The translations under genes and the position numbers were made by a program. The notes below the pieces were generated by a model, which worked only from the letters and a program-made list of their open reading frames with translations, made no database searches and was not told where the DNA came from. A stretch of 64,000 bases of DNA. It comes from CALAGJ01 sp964293305 (GTDB lineage: Bacteria; Bacteroidota; Bacteroidia; Chitinophagales; Chitinophagaceae). Below are positions 55,246 to 64,000 of this stretch, piece after piece (the stretch's first letter is position 1; every line of letters starts with the position of its first letter). Location of the stretch: the NCBI GenBank assembly GCA_964293305.1, contig CAXYYO010000006.1:45122-109121 (forward strand). Direction: 5' to 3'.

Positions 55246-56397
55246 TTATTCAATCTTTTTTTTTGCACTGCGTGCAATATGTCTGTTGAAAAGTAATACT
55301 ACGAATGGGGCAATGGCAAGGTTCAATTCTTGAGGCCACCAAAACCATCCTATCAAAAGTATACCACAAAGTATAGCCATACCCATAAAATAATATCGCA
55401 ACCAAAAAAGATGCTTTCTCAATAAAAACCCAATAAAAAAATTTAGCGGAAAAGCCCATATCAAATTCCAATTATTCTGACAAACGGTATGATCAGTGCC
55501 CCACCACATAAATAAGAGTATGATGCCAAGCAATCCAGATAGGAGCATCAGTAATGCATCAACAAAAAAAGCATATTTCCCTTTAGAAATTTTACAGCAG
55601 AAATATAGTAGTACACTAAAAATAGTAATAGCAATTAGTGGTACATTATTACTGCCAGTTGTATCCATATCGGCACCTTTTAATATTGTATTGGTAGTAG
55701 GGGCAATTAAAGTGCTGGATGCTGATGCCAATGATAGCCCTTTCATAAAAAATTCAGGAAGAAAATAACTACTTTGTATGGTAACTGGTTCGTCCAATTT
55801 GCTACCAAGTAATAAATCAATACCTAACTTACTCCAGGGTTGATGACCCCTGTCCAAATACTGGTGTATAAGATTTCGATGTGTAGTGCCATCTGTAGCT
55901 ACCGAGTGAATATTAGCCGCAGGCTTAATGTTTTTTAAAATAATATCTCGAATACGTGTAGTGCAATTGTCTAAAAGAAAATCATACTTATAATAAAGAT
56001 TTTCATCTTCCAGGTTAAAAGCTACTGCTTCCAATACTGCTTTTTTATCTGCACAATTTAAAGCTACTACTTGCTCATACACGGCCCTTCCTGAAGCCTG
56101 GTATTCGTACATAAATTCGGGCATAGTCCATGCCGAAACATAATACAGTAATTTGCCACGCATAAAATTAGTATAAAAACCTGGCTGCGTAAAATCGAAA
56201 GTGCCCCAGTTATAGATAACATCTCGATGGGAAGATGTATCTGTTATTCTAAGTGCAGTATGTCCAAATAATGAGTAGAGCTCTTGACCCGGAGCGCAGG
56301 TTAATACGCTGATACGAATATTACAAATGCTGTCAGATTGTGATATTCCTCTAAAGCAAAGGCAAACAAATAATACAATGACCAACCATTTTTTCAT
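55246..56397 (-). CDS. DUF4105 / Lnb N-terminal periplasmic domain membrane protein
   Basis: 383 residues. The signal region (WLVIVLFVCLCFRGISQ) is followed by the DUF4105 domain with GHTALR (His46), a YNWGTFDF segment and DNCTTR (Cys145). The His and Cys are probably the catalytic pair. About four transmembrane helices fill the C-terminal 120 residues. The family is now named for Lnb, the lipoprotein N-acyltransferase of Bacteroides, which completes triacylation of lipoproteins where Lnt is absent. The same role is likely here but untested. First gene of a three-gene operon. Confidence 0.88.
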   Translation of the reverse strand: MKKWLVIVLFVCLCFRGISQSDSICNIRISVLTCAPGQELYSLFGHTALRITDTSSHRDVIYNWGTFDFTQPGFYTNFMRGKLLYYVSAWTMPEFMYEYQASGRAVYEQVVALNCADKKAVLEAVAFNLEDENLYYKYDFLLDNCTTRIRDIILKNIKPAANIHSVATDGTTHRNLIHQYLDRGHQPWSKLGIDLLLGSKLDEPVTIQSSYFLPEFFMKGLSLASASSTLIAPTTNTILKGADMDTTGSNNVPLIAITIFSVLLYFCCKISKGKYAFFVDALLMLLSGLLGIILLFMWWGTDHTVCQNNWNLIWAFPLNFFIGFLLRKHLFWLRYYFMGMAILCGILLIGWFWWPQELNLAIAPFVVLLFNRHIARSAKKKIE

Positions 56398-56552
56398 TGG
56401 GTAAAAATAAGTGCTGTTTTTAAATACCAGCTGTTTTTATGTATATATAAAAGACATTGTATCAGATAGTTTTTTATTGCTTGATCACAAAAAAACCCTC
56501 ACACATTATTCAATGCTGATCCAGCCCTATCTTGTAGCCCAAAATCAATACC

Positions 56553-57803
56553 ATGCAGCATTGGAAAATTAAGCTGTCTTTATTCCTCAATTATTTTGTA
56601 TTTGCACAATTACTCAATAGTGTTGGAACTGTTATATTGTTGGTACAAAAAAGCTTTAGTATTGGCGAATCTGCGGCATCAGTATTGGAGCCATTTAAGG
56701 ACATGAGTATTGCCATTGTATCATTTCTCATTACCTCCTTTATTACAAGGATTGGATATAAAAAAGCCATGCTAATTGCATTGTTGGCTGTATCAATCAT
56801 CTGCTTTATTATGCCATTTACAAACAGCCTTGTAATGGTGGAATTATTGTTTGCTTGCATTGGCGCTGGGTTTGCATTAATAAAAATGTCAGTGTATGGT
56901 GCCATTGGCCTAATCACAAAAAATGAAAAAGAGCATTTGGCATTGATGAGCTACACAGAGAGTAGTTTCGGCATTGGTATCGTAGCCGGATATTTTACGT
57001 TTCCGCTTTTTATAGATAGCTCCAATCCTGCATCCGTATCTTGGCTCAATGTATATTTTTTATTGGGTACTTTATCTTTGATAGCAATGTTATTGTTATG
57101 GATGAGTCCTTTGGATGAGTCTGAAGCCAAATCAAATGCAGAGGAAAATGCTGTTGATTTTGCAGCTATGTTTAAGTTAATGGGTCAGCGGGTTGTTGTA
57201 GTTTTTCTGGCCTGTGCTTTTATATATGTGCTATTGGAACAAAGTATTATGAGCTGGCTACCCACATTTAATAACAGTGTTTTAAAATTATCTGAAATAC
57301 TCAGCATACGCATGGCTAGCATACTGGCTGGCTCTATAGCTGTGGGTAGATTGCTTGCAGGATATGTATTACAAAAAATAAAATGGGTTTATGTACTCAT
57401 GGGTTGCATCGTCATTGCAGCAATACTTGTTTTAGTGAGTATGCCGATAATAAAAGATTTTCAGGAATCCTATACCGGTAATGGTATTAATAAACTTTCG
57501 GAAGTGCCAATGGTGGCATTTATTTTTCCGCTTATAGGTTTGGTATTAGCACCTATTTATCCTGCACTAAATTCAGTAATACTTAGTGCATTGCCCAAAC
57601 CCAAACACGGATTTATGGCAGGCCTCATCATAGTATTTTCAGCCATTGGCGGAAGCTTAGGTTCTGTATTGACGGGCAAAGTATTTCAACAATACGATGG
57701 CTCTACTGCCTTTTATTTTTCACTTATTCCAATGGTGCTATTACTCATTGCCATGTTTACATTTTATAAACTACAACAAAAGGATTTGCATCAGAAAATA
57801 TGA
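56553..57803 (+). CDS. MFS transporter
   Basis: 416 residues with about 12 transmembrane helices. The intracellular loop after helix 2 (ITRIGYKKAML) follows the MFS A-motif pattern in weak form. The two halves are joined by a loop of about 40 residues (MSPLDESEAKSNAEENAVD). PKPKHGFMAGLIIVFSAIGGSLGSVLTGK matches the sugar-type group of MFS carriers. The substrate is unknown. It is divergent from the Lnb operon and convergent with neuA (23 bp apart), so a link to nonulosonic acid metabolism is possible but not shown. Confidence 0.9.
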   Translation: MQHWKIKLSLFLNYFVFAQLLNSVGTVILLVQKSFSIGESAASVLEPFKDMSIAIVSFLITSFITRIGYKKAMLIALLAVSIICFIMPFTNSLVMVELLFACIGAGFALIKMSVYGAIGLITKNEKEHLALMSYTESSFGIGIVAGYFTFPLFIDSSNPASVSWLNVYFLLGTLSLIAMLLLWMSPLDESEAKSNAEENAVDFAAMFKLMGQRVVVVFLACAFIYVLLEQSIMSWLPTFNNSVLKLSEILSIRMASILAGSIAVGRLLAGYVLQKIKWVYVLMGCIVIAAILVLVSMPIIKDFQESYTGNGINKLSEVPMVAFIFPLIGLVLAPIYPALNSVILSALPKPKHGFMAGLIIVFSAIGGSLGSVLTGKVFQQYDGSTAFYFSLIPMVLLLIAMFTFYKLQQKDLHQKI

Positions 57804-57826
57804 AAGCTGATAATTATTTGTGCAGC

Positions 57827-58537
57827 CTATAGCCCTATATCATCAACATATTTTTTTGCCAGATTTTCTGCGGCTATCCAATCATCCGGTGTATCAATAT
57901 TTACATACCACTGTGGTGGGGAAGGAAGATGGGTTATCGTATTTCCGTAAAATGTTTTTTGCTCTTTTAAGCATTTTGTTTTCACGATATAAACGCTACC
58001 ATCTCTTATAAATGCTTCGGGCAGCAATTGTCTTTGTGCAATCATCTCATAATCGCCGCAGGCATTGATTAAAAAATCATTCCCATTATTTTCAAAAACC
58101 CAGTGCGGATTATAGGTAAGTGGAACCAACTGTGTGCTGAATAGAGTATCAGCATTTGAAGCAATAAATTTTTCAATGCATGCATCTATAAATCCCGGCA
58201 TACGAAATGGCGAAGTAGGTTGTAATAAACAGATGGCATCAAAATAAATACTGTTGCTTTCAAAATAATCCAAAGCGTGCATTACCACATCAATAGAAGG
58301 AGTACTGTCCTGCGCTAATGATGTGGGTCTAATAAATGGCACTTGTATGCCAAAAGCATTTGCCAATGCTGCTATTTGTTCGTTATCTGTACTGATTATG
58401 CAAGTGCTTAAAAGAGCAGATTTTGCTGCACTAGCAGCCGTATAATGTATTAAAGGATGACCATGCAGCAGCTTACTGTTTTTACCCAGTATGCCTTTGC
58501 TGCCACTTCTTGCTGGTATAATGCCGAGCATTTTCAT
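57827..58537 (-). CDS. neuA: CMP-nonulosonate cytidylyltransferase
   Basis: 236 residues, normal for acylneuraminate cytidylyltransferases, which activate sialic acid or a related nonulosonic acid with CTP. The signature GIIPARSGSKGILGKN binds the nucleotide. LLQPTSPFRMP and the C-terminal NIDTPDDWIAAE are also characteristic. Last gene of the operon neuB-neuC-neuA, 31 bp after neuC. Whether the sugar is Neu5Ac, legionaminic acid or another form cannot be read from this gene. Confidence 0.93.
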   Translation of the reverse strand: MKMLGIIPARSGSKGILGKNSKLLHGHPLIHYTAASAAKSALLSTCIISTDNEQIAALANAFGIQVPFIRPTSLAQDSTPSIDVVMHALDYFESNSIYFDAICLLQPTSPFRMPGFIDACIEKFIASNADTLFSTQLVPLTYNPHWVFENNGNDFLINACGDYEMIAQRQLLPEAFIRDGSVYIVKTKCLKEQKTFYGNTITHLPSPPQWYVNIDTPDDWIAAENLAKKYVDDIGL

Positions 58538-58568
58538 GCATCCATTTTTTTAATTGAATCACTCCTTA

Positions 58569-59723
58569 TCAAAACAATATTTTTTTATGGAATCGTAAAG
58601 GAACAGATGCCAGTACCGTTGCAATTTTTTCTCCTGCATTGCCATCTCCATAAAGGTTGGATGAAGCTGGTCTTTCCATTAGGATACAGTTTTGTATTGC
58701 CAATAAAATAGATTCTAATTCGTAAGGCACATCACATACATTCAAAGCCCTTTCTCTATCCTGCTGTCTGTTTCCAATATTTACAACGGGTACACCGAGG
58801 TAGGCGCATTCTCTTATGCCAACACTACTATTGCCTACAAAGCATTTTGCATGATACAAAATTTTAAGAAAATCATCGGGCATCATATTTTTAAAAAAAT
58901 GAAACTGGTTTAAATCATGATTTTCTCTGTAAGCACGTATGCCTTGGGATGTGCCGTCTGCACCAGCATCCACATTTGGCCAAAACCATAACACAGGCAT
59001 TGCTTGGCGGTGCAATGCTTTCAAAGTAGTTGTAATCTGCATTTTTGCCATTTCATGTTCGGTGGTAACAGGATGCTGCATCACCACGATATAACCATTA
59101 CTTAAATCTGGCATCATACCCACTCCACCATACTTTTTATATGGATCAAAATTCAATGATGGATTTTGTAACACTGCTTTTGCAATATCTATTGAGGGGC
59201 ATCCAGTATTAAATACATAATCAGGGTCTTCTCCCAATTTTATAACCCTTTGTCTTGCTGCGTCAGAGGCGGTAAGGTGTATATCTGCCAACTTTGTATT
59301 AGCATGGCGAACCTTCTCATCAATATTCCCTGTTATTTCTCCACCCTGCACATGTATAAGTGGGATATTCTGATAAGCAGCTGCAATGCTTACGGCTATT
59401 GTCTCATATCGATCTGCTACTACTACAACAGCATCAGGCTGTTGGTTTTGTAAAACAGTGCTAAGTTCTATTAAACCCAGACCTGTAGTCTTTGCCATAG
59501 CTGTTGGGCTTTCACCCTCTATGAGCATCAGAACTTTCTCATGCACAGGTATGCCATCTTGCTGAAGAATGGCACTCAAATCCCCATATCTGCTGAGCAA
59601 TGCCGAGCCGGCCAGCACAACCTGTAGTTCTAAGTCAGGGTGTTTTTGAATAGCCTGTAATGCTGTTTTTATCCTGCTATAACTTGGCCTTGCCGTGATG
59701 GTGACACAAATTTTTCTTGGCAT
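58569..59723 (-). CDS. neuC: UDP-N-acetylglucosamine 2-epimerase (hydrolysing)
   Basis: 384 residues, GT-B fold. NeuC converts UDP-GlcNAc (or a derivative) to ManNAc and UDP. Typical features: the N terminus CVTITARPSYSRIKTAL, VVVVADRYETIAVSIAAAY, LIHVQGGEITGNIDEKVRHANTKLADIHLTAS, and the UDP-binding region FVGNSSVGIRECAYLGVPVVNIGNRQQDRERA. The start abuts the neuB stop with no gap. The hydrolysing type distinguishes it from WecB and points to nonulosonic acid synthesis. Confidence 0.95.
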   Translation of the reverse strand: MPRKICVTITARPSYSRIKTALQAIQKHPDLELQVVLAGSALLSRYGDLSAILQQDGIPVHEKVLMLIEGESPTAMAKTTGLGLIELSTVLQNQQPDAVVVVADRYETIAVSIAAAYQNIPLIHVQGGEITGNIDEKVRHANTKLADIHLTASDAARQRVIKLGEDPDYVFNTGCPSIDIAKAVLQNPSLNFDPYKKYGGVGMMPDLSNGYIVVMQHPVTTEHEMAKMQITTTLKALHRQAMPVLWFWPNVDAGADGTSQGIRAYRENHDLNQFHFFKNMMPDDFLKILYHAKCFVGNSSVGIRECAYLGVPVVNIGNRQQDRERALNVCDVPYELESILLAIQNCILMERPASSNLYGDGNAGEKIATVLASVPLRFHKKILF

Positions 59724-60722
59724 TTATTCAGGGTTTAAATCTTCAGTATTCAAAAAACTCCATTGCTCTTTTGCATGCAATAATGTGCTGCCAAGTATTT
59801 CTTTATAGTTGCCTGCGGCAATGCCCATTCCTGCTGGTTTTTTTGCTTCCAAATGCTCAAATTGTATTACAGTGCCGGCAGGTAAATTTTGATTAACTGC
59901 TAAGGATTTTTCAAATACAGATTTTAATGCTTTCATCCCCGACAAATCATTTTTATCAATTGGATGTTGCAATGCCATTTGTATAGCAGCAATACCCGTA
60001 GTAAGTTGTTTCACTTTGTGTATAGGAATGGATGATGTAGCATCGGGTCCAAACATTCCTTGATCAAAAACTATATGAAACTCAAATAGCGTAGCACCCA
60101 AAGCCGCCGCCGCCATACATGCATAAATATCTCCACTATGATCTGAGTATCCCACTGGTATTTGATACCGATTTTGCATGATACTGATATTATTTAATCC
60201 CCACTGCGTGGGCAATGAAGGATAAGAAGTGGTACATTGCAATAGCGAAATAGGAATACTTTTTTCTTGAAATAGTTGGATGGCAGCATCTATCTCATTC
60301 CAGTTGTTCATGCCGCTTGAAAGGATGACAGGCTTTTTTGTAGCAGCAATTTTTTCCAATAATAAATGATTGGTTACTTCACCTGATCCAATTTTATATC
60401 GATGCACATGTAAGTCTTCCAATACATCTACCGCGGCATTTGAAAATGGGGAACAAATAAATTCTAAACCATTCGCTTCGCAATGCGTTTTTAACTCAAA
60501 CCATTGTTGAGGCGTAAACTCCATACGCTTCCAATAATCGAAACGTGTAGCATCTTCATAACTGAATGGTACCCTAAAAGGCTCGGCACTGCTACTTTCA
60601 GCATCTGCTATATGCATCTGAAATTTTATAGCTTGTACACCTGTATCTTTTAAAGCATTGATATAAGCATGGGCCATGCCCAAACTGCCATCGTGTGCCT
60701 GTCCAATTTCAGCTATAATCAT
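59724..60722 (-). CDS. neuB: N-acetylneuraminate (nonulosonate) synthase
   Basis: 332 residues. Condenses phosphoenolpyruvate with ManNAc or a related sugar. The TIM-barrel start IIAEIGQAHDGSLGMAHAYI, KFQMHIADAESS, ICSPFSNAAVDVLE, KIGSGEVTNHLLLEKIA and GYSDHSGD are all family hallmarks. The C-terminal 60 residues (LPAGTVIQFEHLEAKKPAGMGI) form the antifreeze-like SAF domain. It is 14 bp after the FAH-family gene and immediately precedes neuC. Confidence 0.95.
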   Translation of the reverse strand: MIIAEIGQAHDGSLGMAHAYINALKDTGVQAIKFQMHIADAESSSAEPFRVPFSYEDATRFDYWKRMEFTPQQWFELKTHCEANGLEFICSPFSNAAVDVLEDLHVHRYKIGSGEVTNHLLLEKIAATKKPVILSSGMNNWNEIDAAIQLFQEKSIPISLLQCTTSYPSLPTQWGLNNISIMQNRYQIPVGYSDHSGDIYACMAAAALGATLFEFHIVFDQGMFGPDATSSIPIHKVKQLTTGIAAIQMALQHPIDKNDLSGMKALKSVFEKSLAVNQNLPAGTVIQFEHLEAKKPAGMGIAAGNYKEILGSTLLHAKEQWSFLNTEDLNPE

Positions 60723-60736
60723 GTAATTAATACTTA

Positions 60737-61741
60737 CTATTTCTTCAAACTGAGAATAGAAAAATCACTCTCTTCTTTTATAATTTCATTGCTGAGCAAA
60801 CCCAGTCCATCTATTTCCATTTCAACTGTATCACCCTCTTGCAGCCACTGCTCTTTATAATTTGGATCATTGAATTTGCCGGTACCATTTAATTCCAAAA
60901 AACATCCCGTGCCCACGGTACCACTTCCTATTACATCTCCGGCATGAAGTGTAACGCCGTAGGATGCTCTTTCAATTATTTCTGCAAAAGTCCAGTCCAT
61001 ATCACTTACGTTACCTTCGCTTACCTGTATGCCATTTACACGGCATTTCATGGTAAGGTTCCAACGCTTACCGATATGATTTTCTTTGGCAGGCATTTCA
61101 AGAGAAGCCAGTTCATCCAATGTAACCAACCAAGGGCCAATAACGGTTGAAAAATCTTTTCCCTTTGCAGGTCCGAGGTTGAGCAGCATTTCTTCCATTT
61201 GTAAACGCCTAGCACTCATATCGTTCATGATCATTAAACCGCCAATATATTCATCGGCATCTGCGGCAGCTATATTCCTTCCTGTTTTACAAATGACGAT
61301 TGCAGCTTCTAATTCAAAATCCAGCTTTTCAAAATGATCGGGCATGCAACTGATTGCTCCAGGCCCCTGTATGCTCTGGTGATTGGTAAAATAGAAAATG
61401 GGATATTGATCAAACTCAGGAATCATAGGCACATTCCTATTTCTACGGGCAGCTGCCACATGCTGTCTAAAAGCATACCCATCCCTACAACTGGTGGGAA
61501 ATGGAACCGGTGCTAGAAGCGCCACATCAGCCACTGGTACTGCTACATTTTCACCCATCCTCCCATCTACAATTGCTGCATGAACAGATTGTGCAATGGA
61601 GAAATTTTCATCCCAATAACTCAAAAACATATTCATAGCACCGGGCAGTTCCGGATGCATCAAATCTGCATCATACACATTTCCATTATGATAAAAGGCA
61701 AGTTGATCATGGCCATCTTTTAAATAAGATACAAGTTTCAT
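60737..61741 (-). CDS. Fumarylacetoacetate hydrolase family protein
   Basis: 334 residues. The FAH fold catalyses carbon-carbon bond cleavage, hydration or decarboxylation of keto acids with a bound metal. Seen here: FELEAAIVICKTGRNI with the metal-binding glutamates, the aspartate region MIMNDMSARRLQ, GPAKGKDFSTVIGPWLVT and LHAGDVIGSGTVGTGCFLELNG. It has the N-terminal part typical of longer FAH proteins. It is transcribed just before neuB (14 bp), so it is likely in the same transcript although no known step of nonulosonic acid synthesis uses it. Confidence 0.92.
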   Translation of the reverse strand: MKLVSYLKDGHDQLAFYHNGNVYDADLMHPELPGAMNMFLSYWDENFSIAQSVHAAIVDGRMGENVAVPVADVALLAPVPFPTSCRDGYAFRQHVAAARRNRNVPMIPEFDQYPIFYFTNHQSIQGPGAISCMPDHFEKLDFELEAAIVICKTGRNIAAADADEYIGGLMIMNDMSARRLQMEEMLLNLGPAKGKDFSTVIGPWLVTLDELASLEMPAKENHIGKRWNLTMKCRVNGIQVSEGNVSDMDWTFAEIIERASYGVTLHAGDVIGSGTVGTGCFLELNGTGKFNDPNYKEQWLQEGDTVEMEIDGLGLLSNEIIKEESDFSILSLKK

Positions 61742-61980
61742 TAGAATCTATTTGGTATAATTTGAATGGCTGCAAATAACAAATAGTTTTTTGAAATAAG
61801 GAAAAAGGAGTGCAGATCTGTAAATTCTTTTTGAGGGATGCTGGCGTTTGCCAGTTTTTTTCGTGTACTACTAGTGAGGTATGAAAGCAGGAGCAACCCT
61901 TTGGATATGAATATCAGGGCCATATTCATAAATAACAAAATGAAGGAAAGGTAAAAAAGTATGAGACTAAACAAACCCAT
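61741..61980 (-). CDS. Possible small membrane protein
   Basis: 79 residues. A strong N-terminal hydrophobic segment (LFSLILFYLSFILLFMNMALIFI) is followed by a basic stretch (SSTRKKLANA) and a second hydrophobic patch. The stop overlaps the next gene's ATG as TAATG, a coupling seen elsewhere in this window, which favours a real gene. Against it, no family is recognisable and the sequence is AT-rich. Low confidence. Confidence 0.35.
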   Translation of the reverse strand: MGLFSLILFYLSFILLFMNMALIFISKGLLLLSYLTSSTRKKLANASIPQKEFTDLHSFFLISKNYLLFAAIQIIPNRF

Positions 61981-62021
61981 CTATCCTCATGCAATAATTT
62001 ATTCCTATTATTGTTTCGTCT

Positions 62022-64000
62022 ATGATGAAATACTTTCTGATGTTTGTTATTTGTAGCATGATTAGCCTACAGGCTTTAAGTCAGCTATCAAATATTCGGC
62101 AGAAAAAAGTTGCCACATTGGGTAGTATTATTTTAGACAGCAATAGTATGGTGCCCGGCACTCTTTTTTTGCCCGGAGTAGACAGCACTTTTTATACTAT
62201 TGATTATACCAGTGCCACGCTTACCTGGCTTAGACCATTTACCACTGACAGTATTACGATTCAATATCGTAGTTTTCCTTTTAAACTTGGCATTAGTAAG
62301 CAAAGATTCAGGTTTGATAGTATTCAAAATAATTTTATTCCTGTACAGCCTGCTACAACAAACCGAGAAAATAGAGAAGATGGGCTTTTTAATTTTGGAA
62401 AGCTAAATTATAATGGCAGCTTGGGTCGTAGCATTAGCGTAGGCAATAATCAGGATGCGGTTTTTAATTCACAGTTGAATATGCAACTGAGTGGATATAT
62501 TGGTGATAGCATATTGTTGGCAGCAGCTATTACAGATAATAATATTCCTATACAGCCCGATGGCAATACACAGCAACTCAATGAATTTGACCAAGTGCTT
62601 TTACAATTTAAAAAAGATAAATGGAGTTTGGATTTAGGCGATATTGATTTGAGGCAAAACAGCTCCCCATTTCTAAGTTTTTATAAACGCTTGCAAGGGG
62701 TAGCTTGGCAGCAGCAGCTGCTAAATACTGATAAAATAAAAACCAAAATAATGGCCAGTGGGGCTATTGCCAAAGGCAGATTTACAAGAAATATTCTTCA
62801 AGGCTTGGGAGGGAATCAAGGCCCTTATCGATTAACAGGTGCTAACAACGAATTCTTTTTTGTAGTGCTTGCCAATACGGAGAAAGTTTTTATTGACGGT
62901 GTTCAATTACAAAGGGGGGAAGACCAAGATTATGTAATCAACTACAATACCGCAGAAATTACATTTACCCCAAAGCAAATGATCACTAAAGACAAACGCA
63001 TACAGATTGAATTTGAATATGCCGATCGGAATTATTTAAATACACTTGTGTATGCATCTGCACAAACTGATATCGGTAGCAAATTTAGTTTTGGCATTTC
63101 GGTGTTTAATCAATCTGATGCAAGAAATTCTCCAATCAATCAAACCTTAGACAATCCGCAAAAGCAATTTCTTTCGGGCATAGGCGATAGTGTTCAAAAT
63201 GCATTATATCCAAGTGCCATAAAGGATAGTTTTGATGTGAATAAGATTTTATACAGACAGGTGGATACAGTATATAATGGAAACACTTCAACTATTTATA
63301 TTTACAGTAATAATCCGGATAGTATTTTATACCAATTGAGCTTTTTAGAAACAGGTGTTAATAAGGGCAACTATATTCCATTATTTAACGCTACAAATGG
63401 AAAAGTATTTCAATGGGTGCAACCCATAGATGGACAACCACAGGGAAATTATGAACCAGCTATTTTATTAGTTACTCCAAAACAACTGCGCATAGTGAGT
63501 GGAAATTTATTGTGGCATTTTGATTCATCTACACAAATACAATCTTACATTGCGTATAGCACAAATGACATCAATCGTTTTTCATCTGCAGATAAAGAAA
63601 ATGATAATGGCATTGCCGCAAAAATGATGGTACAGCACCATAGAAAGGTATCAATTTTTAAAAAAGAAGATAAGCTGCTTATTAATCTGGGTTATGAATA
63701 TGCCGGTGAAAATTTCAGGACAATAGAGCGATTACGCAGCGTTGAATTTTATAGGGATTGGGGGTTAAATTTTTTGCCATCATTTACTTCCGAAAAAATT
63801 CCTTCTGCTGAAATTATGCTTAGCGATAGCAATACTCATGTATTCAAATACAAATATTCATCTTATACTAGAGGTGATGGATATGATGGCAAACGTAATG
63901 AACTACAACATGAAATTAATGTGCAAGGATGGCTGCTGCAAACACAATTACAACAAACAAGCTTTAGCACAAATACAGAAAAGGGGTTTTTCTGGAGGCC
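62022..64000 (+). CDS. Large outer-membrane/surface protein, 3' end outside the window
   Basis: An open frame starts at ATG 62022 (second ATG 62025) and runs without a stop to the window edge, 659 codons. A signal peptide (YFLMFVICSMISLQALSQ) is followed by a beta-rich protein. It contains VDSTFYTIDYTSATLTW, LAAAITDNNIPIQPDGNTQQ, KWSLDLGDIDLRQN and GVQLQRGEDQDYVINYNTAE, with many short amphipathic strands later. I recognise it as a type of very long Bacteroidota protein usually annotated as hypothetical, with strand-rich features resembling large barrels. Not the SprA translocon as far as I can tell. It is divergent from the FAH/neu operon. Confidence 0.8.
   Translation, partial: MMKYFLMFVICSMISLQALSQLSNIRQKKVATLGSIILDSNSMVPGTLFLPGVDSTFYTIDYTSATLTWLRPFTTDSITIQYRSFPFKLGISKQRFRFDSIQNNFIPVQPATTNRENREDGLFNFGKLNYNGSLGRSISVGNNQDAVFNSQLNMQLSGYIGDSILLAAAITDNNIPIQPDGNTQQLNEFDQVLLQFKKDKWSLDLGDIDLRQNSSPFLSFYKRLQGVAWQQQLLNTDKIKTKIMASGAIAKGRFTRNILQGLGGNQGPYRLTGANNEFFFVVLANTEKVFIDGVQLQRGEDQDYVINYNTAEITFTPKQMITKDKRIQIEFEYADRNYLNTLVYASAQTDIGSKFSFGISVFNQSDARNSPINQTLDNPQKQFLSGIGDSVQNALYPSAIKDSFDVNKILYRQVDTVYNGNTSTIYIYSNNPDSILYQLSFLETGVNKGNYIPLFNATNGKVFQWVQPIDGQPQGNYEPAILLVTPKQLRIVSGNLLWHFDSSTQIQSYIAYSTNDINRFSSADKENDNGIAAKMMVQHHRKVSIFKKEDKLLINLGYEYAGENFRTIERLRSVEFYRDWGLNFLPSFTSEKIPSAEIMLSDSNTHVFKYKYSSYTRGDGYDGKRNELQHEINVQGWLLQTQLQQTSFSTNTEKGFFWR

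Noticed and set aside
1..64000. CRISPR array, prophage, insertion sequence or restriction/defence island
   Set aside because: No regularly spaced direct repeats, transposase, integrase, phage structural or nuclease gene was recognised.

Overview
The window is AT-rich chromosomal DNA of a member of the Bacteroidota, most likely a Chitinophagaceae-like organism. The evidence is a SusC/SusD/DUF1735 operon, a surface protein with PKD-like regions and a gliding-motility/T9SS type-B C-terminal domain, an Lnb (DUF4105) protein, an OstA-like/MCE/amidase/LptD outer-membrane block, many short SpI or SpII exported beta-barrel proteins, and promoters of the Bacteroidota TTTG / TAnnTTTG type. No phage genes, transposase, CRISPR array or rRNA operon is visible. 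Genus-level assignment is inference.

Layout. 1-1690: very AT-rich accessory stretch with four divergent tRNA genes on the minus strand (UGG, GUG, UAU and UAG anticodons), two hairpin terminators, a broken small gene and a tiny ORF. 1690-15550: M13 peptidase, short alpha-glucan phosphorylase (lacking the usual PLP lysine), two polysaccharide-deacetylase-type proteins, PriA, a Rieske oxygenase translationally coupled to an APC permease, a patatin lipase and a MarR regulator with a palindrome against its start codon. 15633-22305: envelope block (OstA-like, MlaD-like, N-acetylmuramoyl-L-alanine amidase, divergent LptD-like). 22460-22812: tRNA(CAU) and tRNA-Glu. 23007-28250: M1 peptidase followed by a decaying zone (HupE/UreJ pseudogene, truncated lipoprotein, beta-barrel remnant) with two intact beta-barrel genes. 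28323-39070: Ig-like lipoprotein, PdxA, RsmA, fasciclin protein, a tandem pair of unknown membrane proteins, GlcD-type oxidase and LpxB. 39251-44879: SusC-SusD-DUF1735 operon. 45336-51572: VPS10/BNR repeat protein, hydrolase, SDR, aminotransferase. 51754-56397: operon of Lnb-like protein, hydrolase and T9SS-sorted protein. 56553-61980: MFS transporter facing a neuB-neuC-neuA nonulosonic acid operon with an FAH-family gene. 62022-end: a large surface/outer-membrane protein cut by the window edge.

How it fits together: many genes serve the envelope (LPS: lpxB, LptD, OstA-like; lipid asymmetry: MCE; peptidoglycan: amidase; lipoprotein N-acylation: Lnb-like; CMP-nonulosonate supply: neuBCA; glycan uptake: SusCD).

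The most unusual signals are (i) a dispersed hairpin element with a strict core (AACCCA, 9 nt, GTTGACTTTGT) present in three exact and at least two degenerate intergenic copies, all with the same orientation, (ii) the odd tRNA cluster, and (iii) the lysine-less phosphorylase. All coordinates were read by hand; no similarity search or folding program was run.
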